A stretch of DNA of 17,441 nucleotides from Candidatus Staskawiczbacteria bacterium (GTDB lineage: Bacteria; Patescibacteriota; Minisyncoccia; Minisyncoccales; Staskawiczbacteraceae). The notes under the pieces are model-generated. The model made no database searches. It was not told the DNA's origin and saw nothing but the letters and a program-made list of their open reading frames with translations. The stretch spans positions 1 to 17,441 of the forward strand of contig JAPLZD010000042.1 of the NCBI GenBank assembly GCA_026395195.1, given 5' to 3'. This document shows, one piece after another, positions 6,113 to 13,506 of the stretch; position 1 is the first letter of the stretch; each line of letters begins with the position of its first letter. The translations under genes and the position numbers were made by a program.

Positions 6113-6694
6113 ATGTTGACACACACAGATTTAAAACCCGGAGTACAATTCATTTATGAAGGCCAGCCATGGGAAGTGCTGACAGCTGAAATGATGAAAA
6201 TGGCTCAAAGAAGGCCGGTGATTCAAAGCAAAATAAAAAATTTGATTGACGGCAGGGTGCAAGAAAAAAACTTCCAGCAGGGAGATGTTTTTGACGAAGC
6301 TGATTTAGAAAAAAAAGATATAAAGTTTTTATATCAAAAACAAGGCCTGCCTGCCGGCAGGCAGGGGCAATACTGGTTTTGCGAAATAAACGACCCTTCT
6401 AAAAGATTTTTTTTCACCGAGGCTCAGATTGGCGCGCAAGCAAAATTTTTAAGGCCCAATGAAATTGTAACCGGTATTGTTTTTGACGAAAAAATTATTA
6501 CTATTAAATTGCCCATAAAGGTGCAATTAAAAGTCAAAGAATCTGCTCCGGGAGTTAAGGGAGACCGGGCGCAAGGCGGAACAAAAGAAGCAACGTTGGA
6601 GTCTGGAGTGGTTATACAGGTTCCCCTGTTTATCGAAGAGGGCGATGTTATAGAAGTAAACACCGAAACCGGAACCTACGTCAAACGGGTTTAG
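6113..6694 (+). CDS. efp: Elongation factor P with unusual tip loop and a palindrome-encoded insertion
   Basis: EF-P binds between the P and E sites and rescues ribosomes stalled at polyproline. The 193 aa cover all three domains: the KOW-like N-terminus (TDLKPGVQFIYEGQPWEVL), the middle OB domain (QYWFCEIND, then a FFFTEAQIG segment) and the C-terminal OB domain with APGVKGDRAQGGTKEATLESG and a VIQVPLFIEEGDVIEV tail. The tip loop that is KPGKG in E. coli reads KMAQRR here (residues 29-34), with Gln32 where the modified Lys34 should be. Eight residues, GLPAGRQG, encoded by a 20-bp palindrome (6346-6365), interrupt domain II between YQKQ and QYWF. The start ATG at 6113 follows an AT-rich leader with no Shine-Dalgarno. 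The 3' end overlaps the convergent gene by 14 bp. Confidence 0.95.
   Translation: MLTHTDLKPGVQFIYEGQPWEVLTAEMMKMAQRRPVIQSKIKNLIDGRVQEKNFQQGDVFDEADLEKKDIKFLYQKQGLPAGRQGQYWFCEINDPSKRFFFTEAQIGAQAKFLRPNEIVTGIVFDEKIITIKLPIKVQLKVKESAPGVKGDRAQGGTKEATLESGVVIQVPLFIEEGDVIEVNTETGTYVKRV
6346..6365 (+). repeat. 20-bp perfect palindrome inserted in frame in efp
   Basis: CCTGCCTGCC (6346-6355) is followed directly by its exact reverse complement GGCAGGCAGG (6356-6365). With its flanks (6344-6367) it encodes GLPAGRQG, which has no counterpart in ordinary EF-P at this place. I recall the peptide LPAGRQG recurring in unrelated Parcubacteria proteins, which would make this a dispersed genic repeat, but I cannot verify that here. 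Only one copy is in this window. Confidence 0.75.
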
Positions 6695-9146
6695 GCGGGA
6701 TAATTGGCGGAGCTTCCACAAATGAACGCTGGGCAATTTCTTCTTCCACAACAGCCTTTGGCTTTGAATATTTTAATTTGGAAATTTTCTTAATAGTTTC
6801 AACAATTTCCGGCCTGCCTTTTGGCGGAGGGATTGTGTTCATTTTGAAAGGAGTTGAAACTTTGTTGTTAATCATCATTTTGGTTATTGTTGTAAAATTG
6901 TCCAGGTTCACCAAATCAAACCTTGAAAATCCGGGCTCAAATTGTTTTTCCAGATTTTCCGCGTCTTCAGCTCCAATTCTAAAAGCTGCCATAGAGCCAA
7001 CATTTCCTAAAACTGCGTCTCTAATTTCCTGCTTTAGCTGAGGCATGTACTGGTGCGCCATTATTAAATTCAATTTATATTTCCTGGCTTCAGATAAAAT
7101 TGAGGCAATTGAGTCTGTTGTAAAATTTTGGAATTCGTCAATGTATAAATAAAAATCTGTTCTTTGCTCTTCGGCAACTCGGGCTCTTCTCATTGCAGCC
7201 ATTTGAATTTTTGAAACCAAAATTAGTCCCAGCAACGAGCTGTTCACTTCACCGGTCAATCCCTTAGACAGGTTTGCAAGAAATATTTTTTTGCCGTCCA
7301 TGACTTCAGCTAAATCAAAACCAGAGTGCGACTGCCCAATTATATTTCTCATCATTTCGTTTTCAATAAATCTGCCGAGCTTTGAAACTACATAGCCCAA
7401 CATGTCAGACCTGGTGCTTCCTGTTGTTACCGCCCATTCTTTTGTCCAAAAAGAGCGGACAACCGGGTCGGAAACTTTTGCCAATCTTTGCTGCAGAAAC
7501 GTCGGGTCTGTAAACATTTTTGGAATTTCGACCAAAGTGCCCGGATTATCCTTGTCTGCCATTAGGGCCAGCATGGCGTTTCTCATGTAGTGCTCAAACA
7601 TCGGCCCGATAATTTCAGGCGGAAATAATTTCATAAATATGGCAATCATTTCCTGGACGGCAAAATCTTTCTGCTCGGGCGAATCATATTCTAACATATT
7701 CAAGCCGCAAGGCCTTTCAATGTCAAATGGCTCAAACAGCACAACGTCATCAACCCTTTCCTTTGGAATTAATGCCAAAACATCATCAACCAATTCTCCA
7801 TGCGGATCAATTACCGCAACGCCATCGCCATTTGCAATATCTTGAGCAATTAGAGCCCGCAAAAACCAAGATTTACCAACGCCGGTTTGCCCGATAATAT
7901 AAAAATGCCTTCGCCTGTCTTTTCTGTCGGCAAAATAAACTTTTTTCTCTTCATTCCTATACGAAACTTTTCCAATGCAAACCTCTCCCTTTTCCGGCAA
8001 ATCGGAAGGCGGCGGGGCTGCCGCGGATTTGGCAGCTTTGATGTACGGAGTTTCAATGTAATGAGTTGGAAAATGGTAAACGCTTGCCAATTCCTCTAAA
8101 TTTAAAATGTTTGATTGCTGGGGATTAAAATTTCGAAAACTGTAATCATAAATCAATTTTTGCAATTCTTTTTTGTAAACTTCCTTGGGCTCCAAGGAAT
8201 TTATCGCTGACATGGAAAACTGGCTGAAGGCTGCCAATAAATGATTTAAAATTTCCTCTGCCCGGCCCTGTGATTGCGCCGAAGCCACAACTCGAATGTT
8301 TGTCTCAAAGGGCTGTTTTTGAATTTTATTTTGTATGGCGTCGTAGGCTTTCTGGTCCATGCCCTGCTCTTTATTTTGTCCGTGCAGGCTCAATTCTTCT
8401 TTGCTTTTTTGGGTCTTTGGGCCCCTAACCAGCATTTCATCTAAAATTTCTATTGTTTTCACTCCAGAGCCAAAAGCCACCGAGTCTTTTGCTGATTTTC
8501 CCTCCCTCATTCTTTTTAGGGCGTCTTCTCCTTGTTTTCTCAAATTCATTATTGACAATGGCCTGATTACAATTTGCACAGCAGCTCCCTCGTTAACTGC
8601 AATTTTACTCATGTCGTTTGTTATCAAAGACAAAGGATCTTTTTCTAATGTTTGATAAGTGCTTATGGGAAAAAGAGGGCTTCCAGATAATTTTAAATAT
8701 GCGCCGGCGGTTGCCCCCTGCGGCTCAAAAATTGTGTAGTCCTGCGGAACCTTATCAACAACTGCGTTTGGATAAACGCCTTGCACATATTTTTCAAAAA
8801 CAGATTCTAAGTATTTTGGAACGGCCACATAAAAAGAAATATCCGAACTTCCAATTTGCGAAGCAATTTCAAGAGACACCGAAGGCGGCGCCTGAAAAGC
8901 GCCCGGTTTTTTTAAATAAAGAAAATTTGCAAAAACCTGCTCCATTTGGGAAATCAGTAATTTTTCTTCTTTTTGCTGGTCTCCCTCTTTTTTGGGCGGA
9001 TTTTTGGGCATCATCACCAAAAACAAAACCTGCTCCAAGCCGCCAAAAACAGATTTCTTTTCGTTTGACTCGGCATTCAGAGCCATTACAAAGGCCATTA
9101 TAATCAGCAAAAATAATAAAACTAAAGCTGGAACAAGAAAACCCAT
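6681..9146 (-). CDS. Membrane-anchored VirD4/HerA-like ATPase (type IV secretion coupling-protein-like)
   Basis: The 821-aa protein starts with one hydrophobic helix (residues 2-23), then a roughly 350-residue region of mixed structure, then an ATPase domain. Walker A is GQTGVGKS at 419-426, preceded by HFYII. VAVIDPHGELVDDVL follows, as in DUF87/VirD4/TraG-type enzymes. Walker B is FYLYIDEFQNF with Asp670-Glu671, and SEARKYKLNLIMAHQYMPQL is the conserved sensor region of DNA-pumping ATPases. A Pro-rich tail ends the chain. The family moves DNA or protein substrates through membranes as hexamers; the substrate here is unknown. No relaxase, VirB4 or pilus gene is nearby. A 136-aa charged protein lies 9 bp upstream and is probably a partner. 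The last 14 bp overlap the convergent efp. Confidence 0.85.
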   Translation of the reverse strand: MGFLVPALVLLFLLIIMAFVMALNAESNEKKSVFGGLEQVLFLVMMPKNPPKKEGDQQKEEKLLISQMEQVFANFLYLKKPGAFQAPPSVSLEIASQIGSSDISFYVAVPKYLESVFEKYVQGVYPNAVVDKVPQDYTIFEPQGATAGAYLKLSGSPLFPISTYQTLEKDPLSLITNDMSKIAVNEGAAVQIVIRPLSIMNLRKQGEDALKRMREGKSAKDSVAFGSGVKTIEILDEMLVRGPKTQKSKEELSLHGQNKEQGMDQKAYDAIQNKIQKQPFETNIRVVASAQSQGRAEEILNHLLAAFSQFSMSAINSLEPKEVYKKELQKLIYDYSFRNFNPQQSNILNLEELASVYHFPTHYIETPYIKAAKSAAAPPPSDLPEKGEVCIGKVSYRNEEKKVYFADRKDRRRHFYIIGQTGVGKSWFLRALIAQDIANGDGVAVIDPHGELVDDVLALIPKERVDDVVLFEPFDIERPCGLNMLEYDSPEQKDFAVQEMIAIFMKLFPPEIIGPMFEHYMRNAMLALMADKDNPGTLVEIPKMFTDPTFLQQRLAKVSDPVVRSFWTKEWAVTTGSTRSDMLGYVVSKLGRFIENEMMRNIIGQSHSGFDLAEVMDGKKIFLANLSKGLTGEVNSSLLGLILVSKIQMAAMRRARVAEEQRTDFYLYIDEFQNFTTDSIASILSEARKYKLNLIMAHQYMPQLKQEIRDAVLGNVGSMAAFRIGAEDAENLEKQFEPGFSRFDLVNLDNFTTITKMMINNKVSTPFKMNTIPPPKGRPEIVETIKKISKLKYSKPKAVVEEEIAQRSFVEAPPIIPPKPV

Positions 9147-9155
9147 TTATAAAAT

Positions 9156-9566
9156 TTATTTTTTAATAAAATCGTTGTAAAAGCCTTCTTTCGCCAGAAT
9201 GTCGTGCAAAACGTCCAAAAGATACGGCTCGTTCATTTTTCTGGCAACGCTTATTGCAAAAACAAGCCCTTTTTCTCTGGCCATCTGCAAAAGATGCTCA
9301 ATTTTTTCTTTTTCGCCCAGATATTCTATTTTTTCTTTACTTTTTTCCACATCGGCTTTTGCGCTTTCATCTGCATCCATCAAATCTAATTCTCTTTTTA
9401 GCTCCTCTGAAACAATTTTATCATCTGGCGAAATTTCTTTTTTTTCGGTGCGGCCTTCCCTTTTTTCTTTTTCCCAATCAAAACGCTTTCCCTCCTCGGG
9501 CGCAGGCTTTCTTTTTTCCGGCACGCCGATATTTTCCTGCATATCTTTATTTCCTTGATCAATCAT
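9156..9566 (-). CDS. Small charged cytoplasmic protein, partner gene of the VirD4-like ATPase
   Basis: I cannot assign a function. The 136 residues have no signal or membrane segment. The first 90 are dominated by Glu and Lys and are likely disordered or coiled coil (VSEELKRELDLMD, KSKEKIEYLGEKEKIE). The last 45 form a more ordered, probably helical domain (HLLQMAREKGLVFAISVARK, then a MNEPYLLDVLHDILAKEGF segment). The start ATG at 9564-9566 has no Shine-Dalgarno. It sits 10 bp after the DUF4352-like gene and 9 bp before the ATPase gene, so the three look co-transcribed. An adaptor or regulator of the ATPase is a guess from position only. Confidence 0.8.
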   Translation of the reverse strand: MIDQGNKDMQENIGVPEKRKPAPEEGKRFDWEKEKREGRTEKKEISPDDKIVSEELKRELDLMDADESAKADVEKSKEKIEYLGEKEKIEHLLQMAREKGLVFAISVARKMNEPYLLDVLHDILAKEGFYNDFIKK

Positions 9567-9576
9567 GTTTTTTTAT

Positions 9577-10215
9577 TTAATTCACTATTAAATCCAGCAA
9601 AAATGTTGATGTTTTGCCCGATGCAAAATTGTTAGGGTTGTTTCCTTGGCCCACTTCAACATTTATTTTTAAACCCGTAGCTTCCTGCGAAACCTCATAT
9701 ATTTTTGTGCATGAAGTCGGCTCAAATGCCGGCCTTAATAATGCGCCGCAGGCATTTTTTTCCGATAGCCATGGGGCCACAACATAATTGTCGTCGGGAA
9801 CAAAAATTCTTCCTTTTGCATCTACTATGTTGCCAATATCCCAGGCGCTACGCTCAATGTTTTGCGTGCCCATATTTTTAGCGCCAACCGTAACTTGTAT
9901 AAACCTTCCTCCCGGCGTAACCTGCAAATCTTTTTGATAAGACGAGCTATATTGTGAATTTATAATCTCGGAGGCCTTCAAAACCTCTCCCCTGTCTAAA
10001 GCTGACTTAAAAATAAAATCAATGTCTTCCAATTGTTTTTCATAAACTGCCACGGGCACAGTAGGAGTTTCATTTCCGCTGCCAGGTTTTGGAGCCGGCG
10101 GCTTTTCGGTCATCCTTAGAATCAAATAAGTTATAATAACGGCAACCAAAACAATGGCTGCCAGAACTAAAAGCAGCCTTGAAGCTTGGCCCGGTTGTTT
10201 TTTTAGATTTTTCAT
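9577..10215 (-). CDS. Membrane-anchored extracellular protein with a DUF4352-like beta-sandwich
   Basis: The 212-aa protein has a short basic N-terminus (MKNLKKQPGQ), one membrane helix at about residues 14-37 (LLLVLAAIVLVAVIITYLIL) and a Pro-rich spacer, so the rest should be outside the cell. The external domain contains GRFIQVTVGAKNMGTQNIER and DAKGRIFVPDDNY, the pattern of Ig-like/telokin-like DUF4352 domains that occur on many bacterial surface proteins. Two Cys residues (in NACGALLRP and TSCTKIYEV) could form a disulfide. It follows its own predicted promoter and precedes the small charged protein and the VirD4-like ATPase. The exact role is unknown. Confidence 0.75.
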   Translation of the reverse strand: MKNLKKQPGQASRLLLVLAAIVLVAVIITYLILRMTEKPPAPKPGSGNETPTVPVAVYEKQLEDIDFIFKSALDRGEVLKASEIINSQYSSSYQKDLQVTPGGRFIQVTVGAKNMGTQNIERSAWDIGNIVDAKGRIFVPDDNYVVAPWLSEKNACGALLRPAFEPTSCTKIYEVSQEATGLKINVEVGQGNNPNNFASGKTSTFLLDLIVN

Positions 10216-10241
10216 ATTTTGAAAAATATTTATATTACTTA

Positions 10242-10270
10242 ATTATACTATTCATATCTTAATGCTTCAA
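10242..10270 (-). promoter_or_regulatory. Internal promoter for the DUF4352-like/VirD4-like gene set
   Basis: On the minus strand, TTGAAG (10265-10270) lies inside the 3' end of the upstream permease gene. A 17-bp spacer separates it from a consensus TATAAT (10242-10247). The predicted start is near 10235, about 20 nt before the ATG at 10215. It would let the last three genes be expressed apart from the sigma-exporter operon. Confidence 0.55.
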
Positions 10271-11507
10271 TAGGATCGAGTTTCGCGGCTGCTCGTGCCG
10301 GTAAAACTCCAAAAGAAATTCCGATAGCGCCGGAGACTCCAACGGCAATTAAAATCGCGTAAAATGGAACTACAAACACCCACTCCAGTCCGCTGGCTTT
10401 AGCAACCACAGCGACCAGCCAGCTCAAAATGGCTCCCAAAATAATTCCCAAAATTCCGCCTAAAACCGTGACTAAAACAGATTCAATTAAAAACTCGCCT
10501 AAAATATCGGCATTTTTCGCGCCCAATGCTTTTTTTAATCCAATTTCAGCTGTTCTTTCTGTAACAATCACATACATAATATTCATAATGCCCACTCCGC
10601 CCACAACCAAAGAAATGGCGGCAATTGCAATAAGCAGGGCTGTAATTCCGCCAAAAATTGTGTTAAAAGTGCTCATTGCCTGGGCTTGCGTGGTAACTGA
10701 AAAATCATCTTTTACCGGATCATTTATACTGTGCAGTCTTCGTAAGGTTTGCCGGATATTTTCTGCAGTGGCTTCTGCTAAATTAACATCCTTCAATTGG
10801 ACAACGCCAACCACGATATAATTAATCCCCAGCATTTTTTTCTGCGCTGTAACAAGGGGCATATATAATGTATCATCTCCCCCGCCGCTCAATGCGCCCT
10901 GCGGAGCATAAATCCCAATAACCTGAAAATTCAAATTTCCCACCCTTACTAATTTTCCAATCGGATCGTCCTGCGCAAATAAATCTTTGGCAATATTGCT
11001 TCCTAAAATTGCTACTTGCGAGGCTCCCGTGTCTTCGGCTTTTGTAAAAAATCTTCCTGACTGCAAAGTGTGTTTATCTATGCCAAACATTTCAGCTCCA
11101 ACGCCGTAGTAAATAACACTTTTTGCATTGTCCCGATAGCTTGCGACTGCCTGGCCTATGGCAATGCCATAATCGTCGGCAACATTTCCCAATTTTTTAA
11201 GCTCGTCTAAATCCGATGTTTTAAAAGAAGTAATCTGAACTGTTGAGGTCGCCCTGCTTAAATCAGCAGAACTTGCGCCAATGTTTGCCCGGTTTTTTGT
11301 TGTTGGCGGAACGCGGGTTTCTACAAAAAGCGTATCTGTGCCCCAAGCTGCCAGTTGCTGGTCAACCAAACTTCTAAAACCTGCGCCGGCAGCCAAAACC
11401 ATAATAACTGTGGCAATGCCAATAACAATTCCCAGGGTTGTCAAAACAGTCCTTGCAGGATTGGCTTTCAGCGCGCTTATAGATTGTGATAACGCTTTGC
11501 TATTCAT
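10248..11507 (-). CDS. ABC transporter permease, MacB/FtsX type (second permease)
   Basis: This 419-aa membrane protein has the MacB layout: a cytoplasmic start, TM1 in TVLTTLGIVIGIATVIMVLA (about residues 20-40), a large external domain to about residue 280, and three C-terminal membrane helices. ERTAEIGLKKALGAKNADILG is the coupling helix region that contacts the ATPase. The C-terminal LDPIEALRYE is the family's usual ending. It overlaps the preceding permease gene by 8 bp (ATGAATAG), so translation is probably coupled. It pairs with the similar upstream permease, suggesting a heterodimer rather than the homodimer of E. coli MacB. Such proteins act by mechanotransmission rather than by moving substrate across the bilayer; the substrate is unknown. 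Confidence 0.92.
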   Translation of the reverse strand: MNSKALSQSISALKANPARTVLTTLGIVIGIATVIMVLAAGAGFRSLVDQQLAAWGTDTLFVETRVPPTTKNRANIGASSADLSRATSTVQITSFKTSDLDELKKLGNVADDYGIAIGQAVASYRDNAKSVIYYGVGAEMFGIDKHTLQSGRFFTKAEDTGASQVAILGSNIAKDLFAQDDPIGKLVRVGNLNFQVIGIYAPQGALSGGGDDTLYMPLVTAQKKMLGINYIVVGVVQLKDVNLAEATAENIRQTLRRLHSINDPVKDDFSVTTQAQAMSTFNTIFGGITALLIAIAAISLVVGGVGIMNIMYVIVTERTAEIGLKKALGAKNADILGEFLIESVLVTVLGGILGIILGAILSWLVAVVAKASGLEWVFVVPFYAILIAVGVSGAIGISFGVLPARAAAKLDPIEALRYE

Positions 11508-12774
11508 ACCTTAATGCGTCTATTGGATTTAATTTTGATGCTTTCAACGCCGGATACAGTCCAAAAATTACGCCAGTTAAAATTGAAACTCCGGTTGCTA
11601 GAATAACAGACCACCAAGAAATTATGAACGCCCAGTCATATCCTAAATAGTGCATCAACAAGGATATCAGATAAGAAATTATTACTCCAATAATAATTCC
11701 AATTATCCCGCCAAAAAAAGTTAATACGCCCGCTTCCAATAAAAACTGCCTGGCAATAGCCGAGTTTGAGGCTCCCACTGCTTTTCTCAAGCCAATTTCT
11801 CTTGTGCGCTCTGCCACAGTGGCCAGCATAATATTCAAAATTCCGATTCCGCCGACTACCAGGGCAATGGCTGCCATAGCAGTTAAAAACAATCTTAAAG
11901 CATCGGTTATGGTGCTTAAAATGCTTATTGCGTCAGCTATGTTTCTAACTGTAAAATCGACGTCTGCTTCTTTTTTTATTCTGTGAGTTTGCATTAAAAG
12001 GCGCTTTATGTCGTCGATTGTTTGATTGATATTTTCCGCGGAGTCAACCTTTATATCAATTGCTCTCAAATAATGAATTCCCAATAATTGCTGCTGGCCG
12101 ATTGTCAGTGGCATGTAAACCTGGTCATCTGGATCCAAAAAAACCATTGTCCCCTGTTTTGCTAAAACGCCGACTACTCGCAAAGGAATTCCTCCTGCTT
12201 CTGTTTGTGAGGCGCTCCTTACTTTTATAACTTGGCCGACAGGATCAATCCCAGTATTACTGAACAATTCATCAGCAACAGTTGCACCCAAAACTGCTAC
12301 ATTGGCTCCGCCATCGTCTTCTTGCTGGCTAAAAAATTGTCCGGTTTTTATGGTAACGTTTAAAACATTTGGGAAATCCGAATCTGTGCCAATAAAATTG
12401 GTGTCAATTGATTTGTTTTGCCAGGTGACAGAAGCTGACCCCATAACCGCGCCTATAACGGTTTTGGCATGCGGAACTTGGCCAGAGGTTATAATGGCTT
12501 CCTTATCCTGATTTGTTAAAGTTGTAATAACTATGCCAAACACCTGAGCTGGCGGACCCTTTTCATTGCTTTTACCGGGCTGGACAGACAAAAGGTTGGA
12601 TCCTAATTTTGTAATTTGTCCTAAAATTAAGGACTGAGCCCCGGCTCCCAGGGCAATTATTGTGATTACCCCCGACACGCCAATAACAATTCCCAATATA
12701 GTCAAAAACGACCTGCCCTTCCTTGCAAGCAGAGTCCTAAAAACCAATTTTATTGTGCCAATAAAATCTATCAT
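11500..12774 (-). CDS. ABC transporter permease, MacB/FtsX type (first permease)
   Basis: This 424-aa paralogue of the following gene has the same layout. TM1 is in SFLTILGIVIGVSGVITIIAL (about residues 20-42), an external MacB-PCD-like domain extends to about 285, then three membrane helices. AERTREIGLRKAVGASNSAI is the coupling helix segment. It ends LNPIDALRYE. Its ATG shares one base with the stop of the ATPase gene (TAATG), a typical coupled arrangement. With the ATPase and the HlyD-like adaptor it makes a MacAB/YknXYZ-type exporter. No outer-membrane TolC gene is present, as expected for a cell without an outer membrane; that point is inference. Confidence 0.92.
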   Translation of the reverse strand: MIDFIGTIKLVFRTLLARKGRSFLTILGIVIGVSGVITIIALGAGAQSLILGQITKLGSNLLSVQPGKSNEKGPPAQVFGIVITTLTNQDKEAIITSGQVPHAKTVIGAVMGSASVTWQNKSIDTNFIGTDSDFPNVLNVTIKTGQFFSQQEDDGGANVAVLGATVADELFSNTGIDPVGQVIKVRSASQTEAGGIPLRVVGVLAKQGTMVFLDPDDQVYMPLTIGQQQLLGIHYLRAIDIKVDSAENINQTIDDIKRLLMQTHRIKKEADVDFTVRNIADAISILSTITDALRLFLTAMAAIALVVGGIGILNIMLATVAERTREIGLRKAVGASNSAIARQFLLEAGVLTFFGGIIGIIIGVIISYLISLLMHYLGYDWAFIISWWSVILATGVSILTGVIFGLYPALKASKLNPIDALRYE

Positions 12775-13484
12775 TACTTAATTAAATCCTTATCTTCTTT
12801 GGCAATGGTTCTGCTATTAACTTTTTCGTCGGAAATTATGTTGCCGTCTTTAATGCGGATAATTCTTTTTGCGTGGTTGGCCGTGTCGGTTTCGTGGGTA
12901 ACAAGAATAATTGTATGCCCATGATCATTAAGCTTTTGTAAAATACTCATTACAATGTTTCCTGATTTAGAATCTAAATTTCCTGTTGGCTCGTCTGCAA
13001 AAATTACAGCGGGATTGTTTACTAAAGCACGCGCAATTGCAACTCGCTGTTTTTCTCCGCCAGAAATTTGGTTTGTAAAATAATTTAACCGGTGCGAAAG
13101 CCCCACAGCATCCAAAGCTTTTTCAGCCAGCTCGTCATAATCTTTTTTCTTGCTATAAATTAAAGGCAATTTTACATTATCCAAAACCGTGGTCCTTGCC
13201 AGCAAATTAAAAGACTGAAAAACAAATCCCACTCTTTCATTTCTTAATTCGGCTAAATAGTTATCGTCAAAATTTTTTGTGTTCTTGGCCTCAAAGTCAT
13301 ACGTGCCGGATGTCGGCCTGTCCAAAAAACTAAGTATGTGCATTAATGTGGATTTTCCCGAGCCCGACGGCCCCATAATTGCCACAAATTCTCCGTCTTT
13401 TATGGTGAACGAAACATTTTTCAGGGCATTGGTTTCAACTGTCTCGCTTTTATATGTTTTTGTGATATTTTTGCATTCAATCAT
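12774..13484 (-). CDS. ABC transporter ATPase, MacB/LolD/YknY type
   Basis: From the ATG at 13482-13484 the protein has 236 aa, normal for this class. Walker A is GPSGSGKS at 38-45, the Q-loop is FVFQSFNLL, the signature is ISGGEKQRVAIARAL (Glu replaces the more usual Gln), Walker B is VIFADEPTGNLDSKSG, and the H-loop is LVTHETD. It hydrolyses ATP on the cytoplasmic side to drive the two permeases encoded directly downstream. The frame is open upstream to a GTG at 13529, but that would overlap the adaptor gene and add an untypical MAGLFAIKKHGIYQI stretch, so the ATG before IECKNITKTYK is preferred. Confidence 0.95.
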   Translation of the reverse strand: MIECKNITKTYKSETVETNALKNVSFTIKDGEFVAIMGPSGSGKSTLMHILSFLDRPTSGTYDFEAKNTKNFDDNYLAELRNERVGFVFQSFNLLARTTVLDNVKLPLIYSKKKDYDELAEKALDAVGLSHRLNYFTNQISGGEKQRVAIARALVNNPAVIFADEPTGNLDSKSGNIVMSILQKLNDHGHTIILVTHETDTANHAKRIIRIKDGNIISDEKVNSRTIAKEDKDLIK

Positions 13485-13506
13485 AATTTGATAAATTCCG
13501 TGTTTT

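Noticed and set aside
8618..9103. 161-codon plus-strand frame within the VirD4-like gene
   Set aside because: It lies wholly opposite a gene with clear motifs and has no recognisable family or start signal.
9199..9580. Overlapping plus-strand frames (119 and 108 codons) opposite the 136-aa gene
   Set aside because: They are Phe/Ser-rich mirrors of a Glu/Lys-rich coding strand, a common artefact.
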